NCBI GenBank assembly: GCA_035235625.1
Contig: CP141140.1
Coordinates: 50,153,351 to 50,217,350, forward strand
Reading direction: 5' to 3'
Source of the DNA: Saururus chinensis
Lineage: Eukaryota > Streptophyta > Magnoliopsida > Piperales > Saururaceae
Length of the DNA stretch: 64,000 bases
Shown here: piece by piece, positions 49,429-60,162 of the stretch
How the letters are laid out: each line of letters begins with the position of its first letter
Position numbering within the stretch: position 1 is the first letter of the stretch
Position numbers and translations under genes: made by a program
Notes under the pieces: generated by a model
Seen by the model: the letters and a program-made list of their open reading frames with translations, nothing else
Databases searched by the model: none
What the model was told of the DNA's origin: nothing

Positions 49429-49639
49429 CCATAAGTATTGTCTATGACCGCCGTCATATCCTCTTCGCTCCTCCATGAGGTACCGGTCTTTTCTTCATTT
49501 TTTTTACCTCTTACATTTTATTTTAGGCCATAGGAAAGTGATTTTGTTGTTATTTATGGCCACCCTCAACTAAACTTATCTTTGTTTGGCCGCTAAAAAC
49601 CCATAGGTGCTAGCTAAAACTATTGCCATACTTTTCTTG

Positions 49640-50200
49640 TTCCTCTGTGAACTACCGGGTATTATATGATTCGGTAATAATGAGTGCTATGGGAAGTGCG
49701 TGCTTAGTTATAGTGTGTGGATGCAGCCAATCTGAGGAAAAATGACGCTTGAACGCGGTCAGGTGAAGAGTCGATGCATACTAGTTTGCGTGCGGAAGGT
49801 ATCTATGTGTCCAAGTCCATTACTGTTTCAACCTGCGCACATCAAAGATGCACATTGGTTCCTTTTATTTTCGTTAGTGTTCCGTAATACGTTTTTTGGG
49901 AACCATGACGCTGAAAGGCGACCATGTCGAAGAAGTTGACCTAGATTTCGTTACGAAGAAAACGTTGGGACAAGATGCCTGGCGGCCCATGTTGAATGCG
50001 AGTGTTTCTCTGGTTTCATTGCGAGTCAAATCTTATGGTTAAGTCTTTTTGGACCTTAACGTTAATACTTGTTTTTTGGATTTTCTCTGGTTTTAATGCA
50101 CACGTGTATTTTCTCTGATTTACTCTTTTGTCGGTTTATTAGTAACACCCATTTATATTCTAAATATAAAAATAATATTCTTATGCTATTTTCTATGCAT
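49640..50200 (-). promoter_or_regulatory. orphan PME promoter (copy D) without coding sequence
   Basis: It matches the 5' flank of PME C: AATGAGTGCTATGGGAAGTG, GCAGCCAATCTGAGGAA, TGCATACTAGTTT and CATCAAAGATGCACATTGGT. Homology reaches into the expected 5' UTR at about 49640 and then stops. In place of exon 1 lies the TE relic and, beyond it, unrelated DNA. The TATA box equivalent at 49705-49712 is altered (TAGTTATA on the plus strand, where B and C have TATTTATA), so this core promoter is probably dead. Confidence 0.85.
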
Positions 50201-51515
50201 CAAAACGAAAACTCTACTCCGTTGAACATAAAAAAGTGAATCCCCCTAGACGTATCTTTTTCTTCCTAATCAAAAGTTGAAATAGTGCTTTGGTATAAAT
50301 GAAGTAAAATACACCAACTTCTTTCTCAATAAAGCCCAAAAATAAGATAATCAACCAATCTTTGTATCCCTTCCCTCTACCCATCTCCTTTTACACTATT
50401 GGTGCCTCCTTCATTTCCTCACAAGTGCCATATCCTCCTTCTTTTCTTTCTCTTTTTTATTTTTTCTAAGAAGAAGAAAACTAAAAGAGGAGGATAATGC
50501 ACATGAGATGAGTAAGAGATTTTTCTATTAAAATTTTTAATTATAAAAGAATATATTAGTGAAAATGAGAGTATGAATAAAGCTAACCTAGAAACTAGTT
50601 ATAAGGATCCAAAATATTGATTGGTAAATTAGGCTCCCTCTATCTTAATTTAATAGTATGAACTTAATAATATAAAATAGAATTAGTTCATTGTGATTTT
50701 CTAATTTGGATAATCATAGTGGCAAAAAGGGAGTAGTAATAATGCATTTCATGTTTAATTGTTACTAGTAAAAGTAAAATGGCAAAAGTTTACAGGAGAC
50801 TTGGCTCACGCATAGCTACATGAGCCTAAGCTCTTAGGGCCATCATATCTAGATCTGATACCTTCAATGCCCTTAAGTAACTTGGTGCCTGGGAACACAT
50901 GGTCGGATCACATAGTCGTATGTGAGCCGAGGTTCTCATAAACGGGCCTTAAATAAAATATATTAACATTAATATATTTGCATTCATGCAGTGGCAGAAC
51001 CAAAACTGAATCACGTCAGATAAAAAAAAATTCTGGATTTGGATAGAAATTTCTTATACATTGTTTTCTTGTCCATATTAAATACCGGAGCCCCCAAGGT
51101 GCCACAATCCCAAATCCATACCAGTGGGTTCATTATGTTGTTGTATTTCAAATTGGTGTATTTCATATGCTCGATTTCAAAATGCAAACTAAAATTATGT
51201 ATTTCCAAGCTGGCCATTCCTATTGCATCAGTGACAACGCTCACATATGCAAACTCCCCAACATCTCAGTTGCTTGCTGTTGACAAAGGCTAGCATCCCA
51301 CCATCTTATATAGTGGCCCTACCACAGACTATGGCTTCCCACAAGAAGCAAAGCTGACTAGGAAATCTCCTATGGCAACACAATTGTTCACACTGTTGCT
51401 TCCTAAACCACAACCCCATCTCCTGAAAAGTCGAACCTTTGAATGAGCAATGTGATTATAATAGCTTAGGAAGAAGCATTTTTGTCGTCCTCTATTCAAG
51501 CCTTGCCATAGAAAG
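50201..51515. repeat. segmental duplication flank of copy D, left of the gypsy element
   Basis: It parallels 39915-42420 of copy C in order, but lacks the hairpin pair and the composite TE of that copy. The final 185 bp (51331-51515), starting ATGGCTTCCCACAAGAAGC, recur on the far side of the gypsy element. No gene was found; small frames at 51011-51293 have no domain. Confidence 0.8.
50634..50733. mobile_element. Stowaway-like MITE, copy D
   Basis: The ends are CTCCCTCTATCTTAATTTAA and CAAAAAGGGAG. It occupies the same place relative to shared flank words as 41888-41988. Confidence 0.75.
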
Positions 51516-52044
51516 TGATGCAAGAGCTGAATTAACTCAGAAAAACAGCCTCCTGTGAGACATTCTGTCGAACACTTGTAATAGTTTACAACATAAGGCA
51601 GGGGTATTTTTGGAAACCACTAATGGGACGATATCCATTGTGAAGACAAAAGGGGTAATTTTGTGACATTGGAAGGGGCACTTGAGTCATTACGGTTTAA
51701 TTAATTGAAACTGTTAATTCCGTTGTCCATCTTCTTCAGCTTCATGTTTAAACAGCAAATGGAATTTCTGAAGCAGGATTATCACTAGCATTGCCAGCTC
51801 ATTTTCTTTAGAAAATTTAGAATATAAATAGAAGTTTTCATTCTGTAAGAAAGATGTTTTGATATTGATTTGAATTGTATTTCTGGTTTACCAAAGAGGT
51901 TAAAACCTCAAGATCTGTTTGAGCTGAGAACTGTGAAATCGATGGGAGGTTGATTCACAGCTCTGTTTCTCTGTAATTTTGTTTCAGATATTGAAATTCG
52001 AAAAGTATTCTGCATTTGTATGTTTCATTTGGATCCCTGCATCA
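51516..52044 (+). repeat. gypsy 5' LTR
   Basis: It is 529 bp, starting TGATGCAAGAGCTGAATTAA and ending GGATCCCTGCATCA. A TATA-like AATATAAATAG lies at about 51830. The ends are perfect 7-bp inverted repeats. Confidence 0.93.
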
Positions 52045-52047
52045 ATT

Positions 52048-52059
52048 TGGTATGAGAGC
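52048..52059 (+). other. primer-binding site for initiator Met-tRNA
   Basis: TGGTATGAGAGC differs by one base from the standard plant site TGGTATCAGAGC and starts three bases after the LTR end. Confidence 0.88.
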
Positions 52060-52076
52060 AAGGTTTTCTGACTTTG

Positions 52077-53850
52077 ATGGCAGCAAATGATCAGAATGAG
52101 GGATCTTCCAGTACACCATCCATGGTTGATATGATGAATCTGCAACAACAGCTTTAGCAATAATTGGATCTTATGGTGACCTAGATAGAACTCATGAATC
52201 ACAATTTGTCCAGCTTTATCAATTCTCAATCCAATCCAGTTCGAGAACCTTCGAGAAATGAAGCTCTAGATCCAAAAATTGCGAAACAGCAGCAACTTCG
52301 AAATCTACAAGTCCTTGCACATCAGCAAGGAATCGAGACATCTTCCAGTGATGAAGAGGAACCACGAGACCTTAATCTTCTTCTAAATCAAGGTGCAAAC
52401 AATTTCTTACAAAGGTTTAAACCTAAAGTTGATCTCTCTACATTTACTGGAAGTATGCATATAGAGCAGTTTTTAGATTGGATAATGGAAGTAGAAAATT
52501 ACTGCTACTGTATGGAAGTTCCGGATGAAATGAAATGCAGGGTTGTGGCGTGTAAACTAAAGAGTGGAGCCTCTACATGGTGGACTCAGATCTAGGAAGA
52601 CTGAAATAAAAAAGGGAAACATCAAATTCAGTCTTAGTCCCGTATGAAGAAGTTGTTGAAGAATATGTATTTGCCAGTGGACTATGAACAAACTCTGTTC
52701 AGATAGTATCAGAATTGCAAGCAGAACATTCAAAGTGTCATAGAGTATGTAGAAAAATACCATAGACTTTCTGCTAGAAATATAGACTTTCTGCTAGAAA
52801 TAGTCTGCAGGAAACTGAAGCTCAAAGGATTCAAAGGTTTATAGGTGGACTTAAATATGAATTACAGCTTCAGCTTGCAACTAGCCTATAAGTACAGTTA
52901 CTGAAGCTATACAAGCAGCTCTGCGAAATGAAATTCTATTGGAACAAAATAGATCTAAACATGTTTCATTTCAGAAGTTTCAAGGGGAAAGAAATGGATA
53001 TCAGCAAGATAAAGGAAAAGAAATGGCAGATTCTAGATCAAATCGTAGAGAGTTTAACAAGAATACCAAGCCTACATTTTCTATACTAGCTGCTAAAAAG
53101 AATGTTTATGCAAAGCCTAAGCCTGATCACTGTTGGAAGTGCAATCAACCAGGACATTATTCTTCAGAGTGTCCACTTATAACTGGTGAACCAAGCTCTA
53201 AATCAAAAGTTATGGCCTGTCAGACAATAACAGCTCAAGAAAACAGTGAAAGTAGTGATCAAGAAGAGGAACAAGAAGAAGTATATGGAGATGATAACTA
53301 TGAAGAATCTAGTCCAAGTGAAATGATGTTGGTAACTCGAAAACTTCTGTTGTTGCCCAGACAGTCAGTGTTAAATCAGAGGCATAATTTTTTTACCACT
53401 ATTGGTACCATTAATGACACAAATTGCAAAGTGATAGTAGATGGAGGATGTACTGAGAACCTTATAGCCAAGTCAGTCGTAGACAAGCTACAATTACCTA
53501 CAAAATGTCATCCGCAACCCTACACTATTGGATGGATCAAAGAAGTGGGAGCAATAAAGGGAAATACACAGTGTTTGGTTCCTTTTTCTATTGGCAAGAA
53601 TTACAAGGCTGAAATTTTATGTGATGTTCTAGATATGTCAATATGTCATTTACTATTAGGGAGGCCTTGGCAATATGATACTTGTATTATGCATGATGGT
53701 CATGCTAATACTATAAGATTTGAGTTTAAGGGCAAGGTTATTATATTACATCCACAGTCTTTAACAGGGAGTTTGAAAGTGGAAAAAGTGTGTCAACAGC
53801 AGGTGAAAACTACTTCTACAACTCCAAAAACAAAAGTGAATGATAGTTAA
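52077..53850 (+). pseudogene. gypsy gag and protease, broken
   Basis: An ATG at 52077 opens gag (MAANDQNEGSSST...), stopped at 52155 and twice more before 52194. From 52194 it reads on through the retrotransposon gag core (FTGSMHIEQFLDWIMEVENYC). Stops lie at 52593 and further on. The second part (52939-53850) has the zinc knuckle CWKCNQPGHYSSEC (CX2CX4HX4C) near 53130. The protease site VIVDGGCTENLI near 53430 has glycine in place of the usual serine or threonine after the aspartate. LLGRPWQYD follows near 53660. A short direct repeat (TAGACTTTCTGCTAGAAATA at 52762 and 52782) causes part of the gag damage. Confidence 0.88.
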
Positions 53851-53890
53851 TAGTTTCTAGCAACATTTCTGCAAATATTAGAAGTGAAAA

Positions 53891-55113
53891 GTGGTCTTGG
53901 CATTTGTGAATCAAAGTGCAGTAGCAGTTACCAAAAAAGTCAGTTCTCATCATGATAAAAGAGTAGAAGAAATTCTTGATCAATTTTTAGAATTATTAAA
54001 TTATAAACTTCCACTGACTTTACCCCCTATGAGAAACATTCAGCACAGGATTGACTTGGTCCCAGGAGCTACTCTCCCTCACCTTCCCCACTATAGATTA
54101 AGTCCAACTGAGCAAATGAAGAACTGCATAGACAAATTCAGGACTTGCTTAAAAGAGGACTTATTCGTGAGAGTCTCAGTCCAGTAGCTGTACCCACCTT
54201 ATTAGTTTCAAAAAAAGATGGAACATGGCGGGTGTGTGTATATTCAAGAGCAATCAACAAGATAACTGTGAAATACAGGTTTCCCATTCCAAGGTTAGAG
54301 GATTTACTGGATATGTTGTCTAGTGCTCAAGTGTTTTCTAAAGTGGACCTAAGGTCAAGCTACCATCAAATCAGAATGAGATTACGGGACAAATGGAAAA
54401 CAGCTTTTAAGACTAAAAGTGGATTATTTGAGTGGTTAGTTATGCCGTTTGGTTTAACTAATGCACCTAGTACATTTATGAGGTTAATGACACAAATATT
54501 AAAACCATTAATGGGAAAGTCAGTAATAGTATACTTCGATGATATTCTTGTTTACAGCTTGGATGAAGAACAACATTTGATTCATTTGAAAGAGGTCTTT
54601 CAGCTATTACCGAAAAATCAATTATTCATCAATCTAAAGAAGAGTACATTCATGGCTGAACAATTAGTTTTTCTTGGTTTTGTTGTAAGCAAGGAAGGGC
54701 TGAAGGTAGACAAAGATAAAGTTAAAGCTATTCTCAGTTGGCCAGTTCCAAGTAATGTTACTGAGGTCCAAAGTTTCTTGGGGCTAGCAGCATTTTATAG
54801 GAGGTTTATACAGGGATTCAGTTCCCTTGCTACTCCTCTAACTGAATGCTTAAAAAAAGGCCAGTTTAAATGGCGACCAGCTCAGCAACAAAGTTTTGAA
54901 CTGCTCAAAACAAAACTGACTACTACCCCCACATTATCACTTTCTGATTTTTCCAAGGTATTTGAAATTGACTGTGATGCTTCTATGCGAGGTATTGGAG
55001 CTGTTTTATCCCAAGAGGGACATCTAGTGGCTTTTTATAGCAAGAAATTAAATGAATCAAAGCAGAAATGGTCTGCATACAAACTAGAACTATATGCTTT
55101 AGTGCAAAGCTTG
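53891..55113 (+). pseudogene. gypsy RT and RNase H (first part), split by insertion
   Basis: The N-terminal piece reads [22 protein letters not shown] frameshift near 54110-54145 separates it from the long RT frame. RT has [22 protein letters not shown], the [16 protein letters not shown] stretch, an intact YFDDILVYS box at 54535 and [17 protein letters not shown]. RNase H starts [20 protein letters not shown]. The frame is cut after ALVQSL at 55113 and continues precisely at 60168 as KHWRHYLV. This shows that the inner element inserted into a coding frame. Confidence 0.92.
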
Positions 55114-55772
55114 TGTAACGCCCGAGATTTTTCACACATTTTCCTTAAAATTCACGGAAAATTTTTGCAATATAACGTCTGTAAATCGGAGGAAAAATGA
55201 CGAAATCAAAACCTGATAAAACAGTTTATAATTCAAAACACTAAACATCCATTTTCCATCTAAATATTTTCATCATACGGTCAAACATCGTACGGCCAAA
55301 GCAAATATCATCAGGCGCTACTCGAAAACACACGTACGAATAAATTGCTATGATCATAGACTTTAAATACAAATCCCTCCCAGGCATCCCTGAGTGCAAG
55401 TCCCATAACAGTCCACATTCTGATCCAAACGAAAGTCCAGAATAAACATCTAACTTCTCATCTCACTCAATACAATGGATCGTGGCACAAATAAACTCGC
55501 AATGAGTCAAGCATATAACCTGAGTCAACGGGAATCAATCCATCGCTGAAATGAGCATCCATCTCCAAGAGCTCTCCGCACAACCTACAAAACCTCCGGT
55601 ACAACGGGGCTAAAAAGTAGGGTAATGAGTATTTTCATACTCAGTAGGAAAATACCCAGTAGGGGAAATCCCAAATGGTGATCTCAATAAGTTCATAAAT
55701 ACATGCGTTCAAGCAACGCAAAGATGAACAACAGGCATATCATAATCATGCTCATACGCATACAATCATACC

Positions 55773-55856
55773 AAATGCACCATCGTGCCAAAATCATACC
55801 AAAGGCACCATCGTGCCAAAATCATACCAAAGGCACCATCGTGCCAAAGTCATACC
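55773..55856 (+). repeat. 28-bp array, three units, in the inner element
   Basis: The units 55773-55800, 55801-55828 and 55829-55856 start AAA(T/G)GCACCATCGTGCCAAA. Each includes the short palindrome GCACCATCGTGC. Confidence 0.95.
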
Positions 55857-55919
55857 ATCAAATTAAACTTACACAAACACCCTTATCTAGGGTCATACAA
55901 ACTTACTCGTACCACTGTA

Positions 55920-56250
55920 CGCTTACTCATACAACATACGCATACTTGTACAACCTTACTCGTACAATCATACTCGTACGACCTTACTCGTACAGTCTTA
56001 CTCATACTCATACTCTTACAGTCGTGCTCATACTCATACAGTCGTACTCATACTCATACAGTTGTGCTCATACTCATACAGTCTTACTCATACTCTTACA
56101 GTCGTGCTCATACACATACTCTTACAGTCGTGCTCATACTCATACAATCTTACTCATACTCTTACAGTCGTGCTCATACACATACTCTTACAGTCGTGCT
56201 CATACTCATACGCTTATAGCCATACACATACACATACGCTTACAGTCGTA
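55920..56250 (+). repeat. CAGTCGTGCTCATACTCATA array with 20- and 26-bp units
   Basis: The basic 20-bp unit CAGTCGTGCTCATACTCATA alternates with a CAATCTTACTCATACTCTTA form and a 26-bp form containing CATACACATACTCTTA. The three together make a 66-bp higher-order unit that appears at least twice between 56055 and 56215. Frames across it (His-Thr and Ser-Tyr repeats) are not genes. Confidence 0.88.
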
Positions 56251-56503
56251 CCCATAATCGTATACAAACCAACGACCACTGAAGCTCATTACAACTAATA
56301 AGCTCCAATGTCGAAATGGAAAAGAATGCCACTGGGGCATCACCTTAACCTCTGGGGAGTGACTAGACGCCATGGACTTTTCCGAAGGTAAGGCACACCA
56401 ATGCTCATGGGGCACTGGATCAAACAGGTAAGAGTAGATTCATGATACTACTTACCTGAGCGCGCAAATATAAACACCCACACATAAGGGGTCATACAGT
56501 TGC

Positions 56504-56635
56504 CCACCATAATGGGTCTTATAGTGCCAGAGAATTGCTCACCATAATGGGTCTTATAGTGCCAGAGAATTGCCCACCATAATGGGTCTTATTGTGCCAG
56601 AGAATTGCCCACCATAATGGGTCTTATAGTGCCAG
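56504..56635 (+). repeat. 35-bp array, 3.8 units
   Basis: The units start at 56504, 56539, 56574 and 56609 with (C/T)CACCATAATGGGTCTTAT, each followed by AGTGCCAGAGAATTGC or nearly so. They are almost identical, so they are recent. Confidence 0.95.
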
Positions 56636-56712
56636 TGCCACTCTTGGGCAGAAATCATACAGTGCCACTTGGGCAGAAACATACAGTGCCACTCTTGGGC
56701 GGAAACATACAA

Positions 56713-56975
56713 CGCTCTCAATAGAGCATCAAACGTCTGGGCTTACACAGCACACAGACCAAATCGAAAACATACTTCACTCTCAACAGAGTATCAAATG
56801 TTTGGGCTTCATACAGCACACAGACAAAGTCAGAAACGTACATCGCTCTCAATGGAGCATCAAACGTCTGGGCTTAATATAGCACGCAGACCAAATCAGA
56901 AACATACGTCGCTCTCAGCAGAGCATCAAACGTCCGGTGCTCTATACAGCACACAGACAACATCCCGCAGGATAA
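56713..56975 (+). repeat. 65-66-bp array, four units
   Basis: The units start at 56713, 56778, 56844 and 56910 with CGCTCTCAATAGAGCATCAA or variants. Each contains the inverted pair GCTCT...AGAGC and then AGCACACAGAC. Confidence 0.93.
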
Positions 56976-57659
56976 ACACCATGGCAAGACATGAGAAATG
57001 CTCGGCCGACTCATTAGCGGCCAGCTCAAACATGGAACTTAATCCGTCGAACCCTCAGGTCTCAAACTCACAACGCTATCATTAGTTGTGCTTATAATTC
57101 AAGTTTGAATTAAGCAATTTATGCGATACAATTATGCCACACAAACTCACAGTCCTCGACTGATCAAACTGAAGCTAAGCCCGATCCGAAACCCTAGTTC
57201 ATCAGGGCAGCAGACTTCACTTACACGTCCACATCATGGACAAAACTCATCGTACACCAAAATCCTTACGGTCTTACAATCTCCACCATCTACCTTATGG
57301 CCAAATCATCTCACACTAACATTCTCAAATGACGCTCCTCAAAGCCAACCCAGTTGTCGCCCTCATACATATATCTCACTTATTATGCTTACTTTTCACT
57401 TCATAATCTGTACGTTATGCTTGTACAATTATGAACACTCTTACAATCCTCACCCGTCATACCCATAACCTCTGTCATCCGTCATAAGCTTACACATCCA
57501 AATCCAAATCCAGACCAAACCTCTGTCACCTCTTACTGTCCATCGCCCATACCTCTGCCCACATACACTTACACATATCCATATCATAGGTAATAGTCAT
57601 CATACATACGTATGTCTCACACATACGTATAACATACACATACGGTCATACATACGTAA

Positions 57660-57845
57660 CTTACAAACATGCACGCTAGCCATCACTAGCACATGCATAC
57701 ATCAAACATACACTCTAGTCATCACTAGCACATGCACACACATTCATATATACTTCAAACATGCACGCTAGCCATCACTAGCACATGCATAATCCATACA
57801 TACTCCAAACATCCACTCTAGCCATCACTAGCACATGCATAAACA
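57660..57845 (+). repeat. GCTAGCCATCACTAGCACATGC array, about four units
   Basis: The core TAGCCATCACTAGCACATGC (one unit has TAGTC) repeats four times at irregular spacing, with ACATACA-rich spacers of differing length. Confidence 0.85.
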
Positions 57846-57999
57846 TCCAACATACTTACAACTAACATGCATGACATATGCATTTCAACCTACCATACAA
57901 TCATGCATACATGTACATCATGCAACCGGATCGTTACTTAACATCCAAAGCATGGAATCATACAATCCTAGCATGCTACTACTCATTCAAAGCATGCTA

Positions 58000-60000
58000 T
58001 CATGGATTTACGAGTTCAAAGCTCCCCTACCTCTTAATCATGATGTTCGATGGCGAGCACACGATGGTGGCGGTGTCGGCGGCAGAGTTGGCGGCCAAAA
58101 CCGTTGCTTGGCTGAGAGAGCTACTGTCCCGAGGATTTTAGGATGTGCCGGAAACAATCACGGCCAAACAAGGTGTCAGAAATCAATGCGGCAAAACCCG
58201 CGATCCACGGCGGCACACTAGGGCGGCCGGGAGAAATATCATGCCAACATATGTGGCGGAGCGACCAGAAGTCGAGGGTGTACTCACTGAAGATCGGCCA
58301 GTGGCTAAGATGTGCTCAGCTGGCCACAAAGACATCGAAATCGGCCGTGGACAGCACCCAACGGCGACGATCTCGCATCAACAAAGGCCCACATAAGGGC
58401 GGAGAGCGTGGGACAACGCTCGAGAAAAGGAGAGGTGATGGAGGCTCTTGTGGTCAACTCCACTCGGTGGCAAAGCCAACCGATGGTCAGGCGGCGCGAA
58501 TGCGGCGCATAAACCCAAAAGCACATGCGTGGCCACATGCACACGTGACCCAAAGGGGCGGGGGATAGGGCTGAACGGAGACGACCCAAGGCCCCCAAAC
58601 GGCCAACAGAGCTAAGGCCCTAACGGTGGCCAATCTAAGCAGCAACATCGCCGATCGCCACCCACAACCATTACCCATGGTGCAGGCGACTGTGCATCTC
58701 GCACGACAGAGAGCAAGGGGAGGGTTCAAGGTCGAGCAAAGGCCACGAGGCCGTCACTGGCCAAGGCCTGTGTAGATGAACTCGCCCACCTTCTGTCAAG
58801 GTAAGTCATACAGATTCTTGCCAGAGGTCGTCCGGTACTGACGGCGTAAAATGGGCAAGAAGGGTCAACGGGCAAATATGCCGGTGAGCGGAACTAATTG
58901 CGGCTACAGGCCACAAGGAAAGGCACAGGTCAGAGGCAAACAAACCGTGCGAGGTGGGACCATCTCTAGTCGTTACTAGACTGAGGCGGAATCCTCGGTG
59001 GCCATTCGGCCACTACCGGCTAATGCCAATGGCGTCAAAAGCCAAACACAGAGGGGCTGACCGGGGAAAACCCATAAGGGCGGAGCGGCCATGGGAACGG
59101 AGGCTGAATCGATCCGGGTGGGGCCGTCCCTGGGCCATCGTCAGGCCGGGGCGGAGCCCACAGCAGCCGGGCTGCCTCACCAGCCAGCGGCGGCGGCAAC
59201 ACACTGACAATTCGAAACACAGTACGAGGAAAACGTACTGGCCAAAGTAGGGGACGGCAGAGGAGATGGAACCGCATTGGGTAGGGTGTCCCTCTGACTT
59301 CGCCGGACCACGGAGGAGTCGAAAGGAGGTCCCGACGACCGTGTCTCATAGCCGCCGGTCACTGTTGGATCAACACAGTGAACTGGCGAAACAGGGGAGG
59401 AGATGGGGAAAATGGTGGAGCCGCAGAGAGGCCGACCGGGGCTGGGAGAGATGGCTCAACGCCGTCGCCGGACCAAGGCGGGGCCAGACGGAGGTCCGTC
59501 GGCCGTGGCTCGCCGGCGGCGGCCCCCAATTCGTCCAAACAAAGCTCCGGCGAAAATAGGGCAAAGAGGGGAATTGGGACTGGGCGGTGGAGCGGGCGCC
59601 CACCAGGCCGGGAGGAGTGGCCTCCCGCCATTGCCGGCCCAGGGCGGAACCGTGGGGGCCGGCCGGCCCACAGCGGCGGTGGAATCAAAAGAAACAGAGA
59701 GGGGAGAAGACAAACCGGGGAAGAGGCGGCGCGGCCGTGGGCGGCCGGGGCAGTGGCCCCCTGGCTTCGCACCACTGGGGCGGAGCCGGTGGCAGTGGCC
59801 CTGTGGCCCACCGGCGGCCGGCGGCGGCCGGGCACAAGGGACAGACAGAAGGGGGGGGGCGCACTATTCCAAAAATCTGGATCGGGCCGAGCCCGATCTT
59901 TTGTTCTGTGCTCTTTTTTTTCCACTTATGTCCTCATTACACGCGTACCACATGTTTACACGTTATCAGTCCAAAACTCACGCCGTAAGCGCGCAGCGAG
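58000..60000. other. GC-rich half of the inner element, no gene supported
   Basis: It is dense in CCGG, GGCGG and CGGCC words, and long frames open on both strands (up to about 213 codons on plus, 188 on minus). All are rich in Arg, Gly, Pro and Ala, as expected when GC-rich DNA lacks stops by chance. No domain motif was seen. Confidence 0.6.
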
Positions 60001-60162
60001 GCCTGTGGCCAGCGACTAAGCCCCACACCCGACTCTACGGGTAAAAATATGGGGGAAATACACAATTATACATACACTGAAGCGTCATATTTTCCTGCCG
60101 AAAATGACCAGAAAAATAACAAAAAAATCCCAGAAAATCGTAGAAAAATCAGGGACCTTACA

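Larger units (their letters stand above)
46942..49629 (+). mobile_element. relic of the same family as the inner element at 55114-60162, split by a solo LTR
   Basis: It starts TGTAAGGTCCTTAATTTTTC. It matches the complement of 60162-59930 in order: the TTGTTATTTTT run, GTCATTTTC, TACCCGTA, GGTGTGGGGCTTAGTCGC and ACGTGTAAAC. It is interrupted by the solo LTR 47379-49428 and resumes AGTATTGTCTATGACC. A possible 5-bp target copy, ACTTT, is at 46937-46941 and 49630-49634. If correct, the element has shrunk greatly by deletion, because about 640 bp of it remain. The right end is uncertain. Confidence 0.6.
55114..60162. mobile_element. 5.05-kb inner element without coding domains, probable giant solo LTR
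   Basis: The target-site pentamer GCTTG flanks it on both sides (55109-55113 and 60163-60167). It begins TGTAACGCCCGAGATTTTTC and ends in the complement of TGTAAGGTCCCTGATTTTTC, so it has imperfect terminal inverted repeats of about 30 bp. I found no internal pair of direct long terminal repeats and no gag or pol words on either strand. The AT-rich left half holds several tandem arrays; the right half (58000-60000) is very GC-rich. A solo LTR of a long-LTR gypsy family is likely; a LARD-type element without an LTR pair is the alternative. Orientation is unresolved. The related relic at 46942 starts with the right-end sequence. Confidence 0.8.

Noticed and set aside
55703-56298. His-Thr or Ser-Tyr repeat proteins
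   Set aside because: They are translations of the 20/26-bp tandem array in three phases.
59359-60044. Frames of 188-213 codons in the GC-rich part of the inner element
   Set aside because: They open on both strands in overlapping phases and are Arg/Gly/Pro/Ala-rich with no motif, as expected when GC-rich DNA lacks stops.
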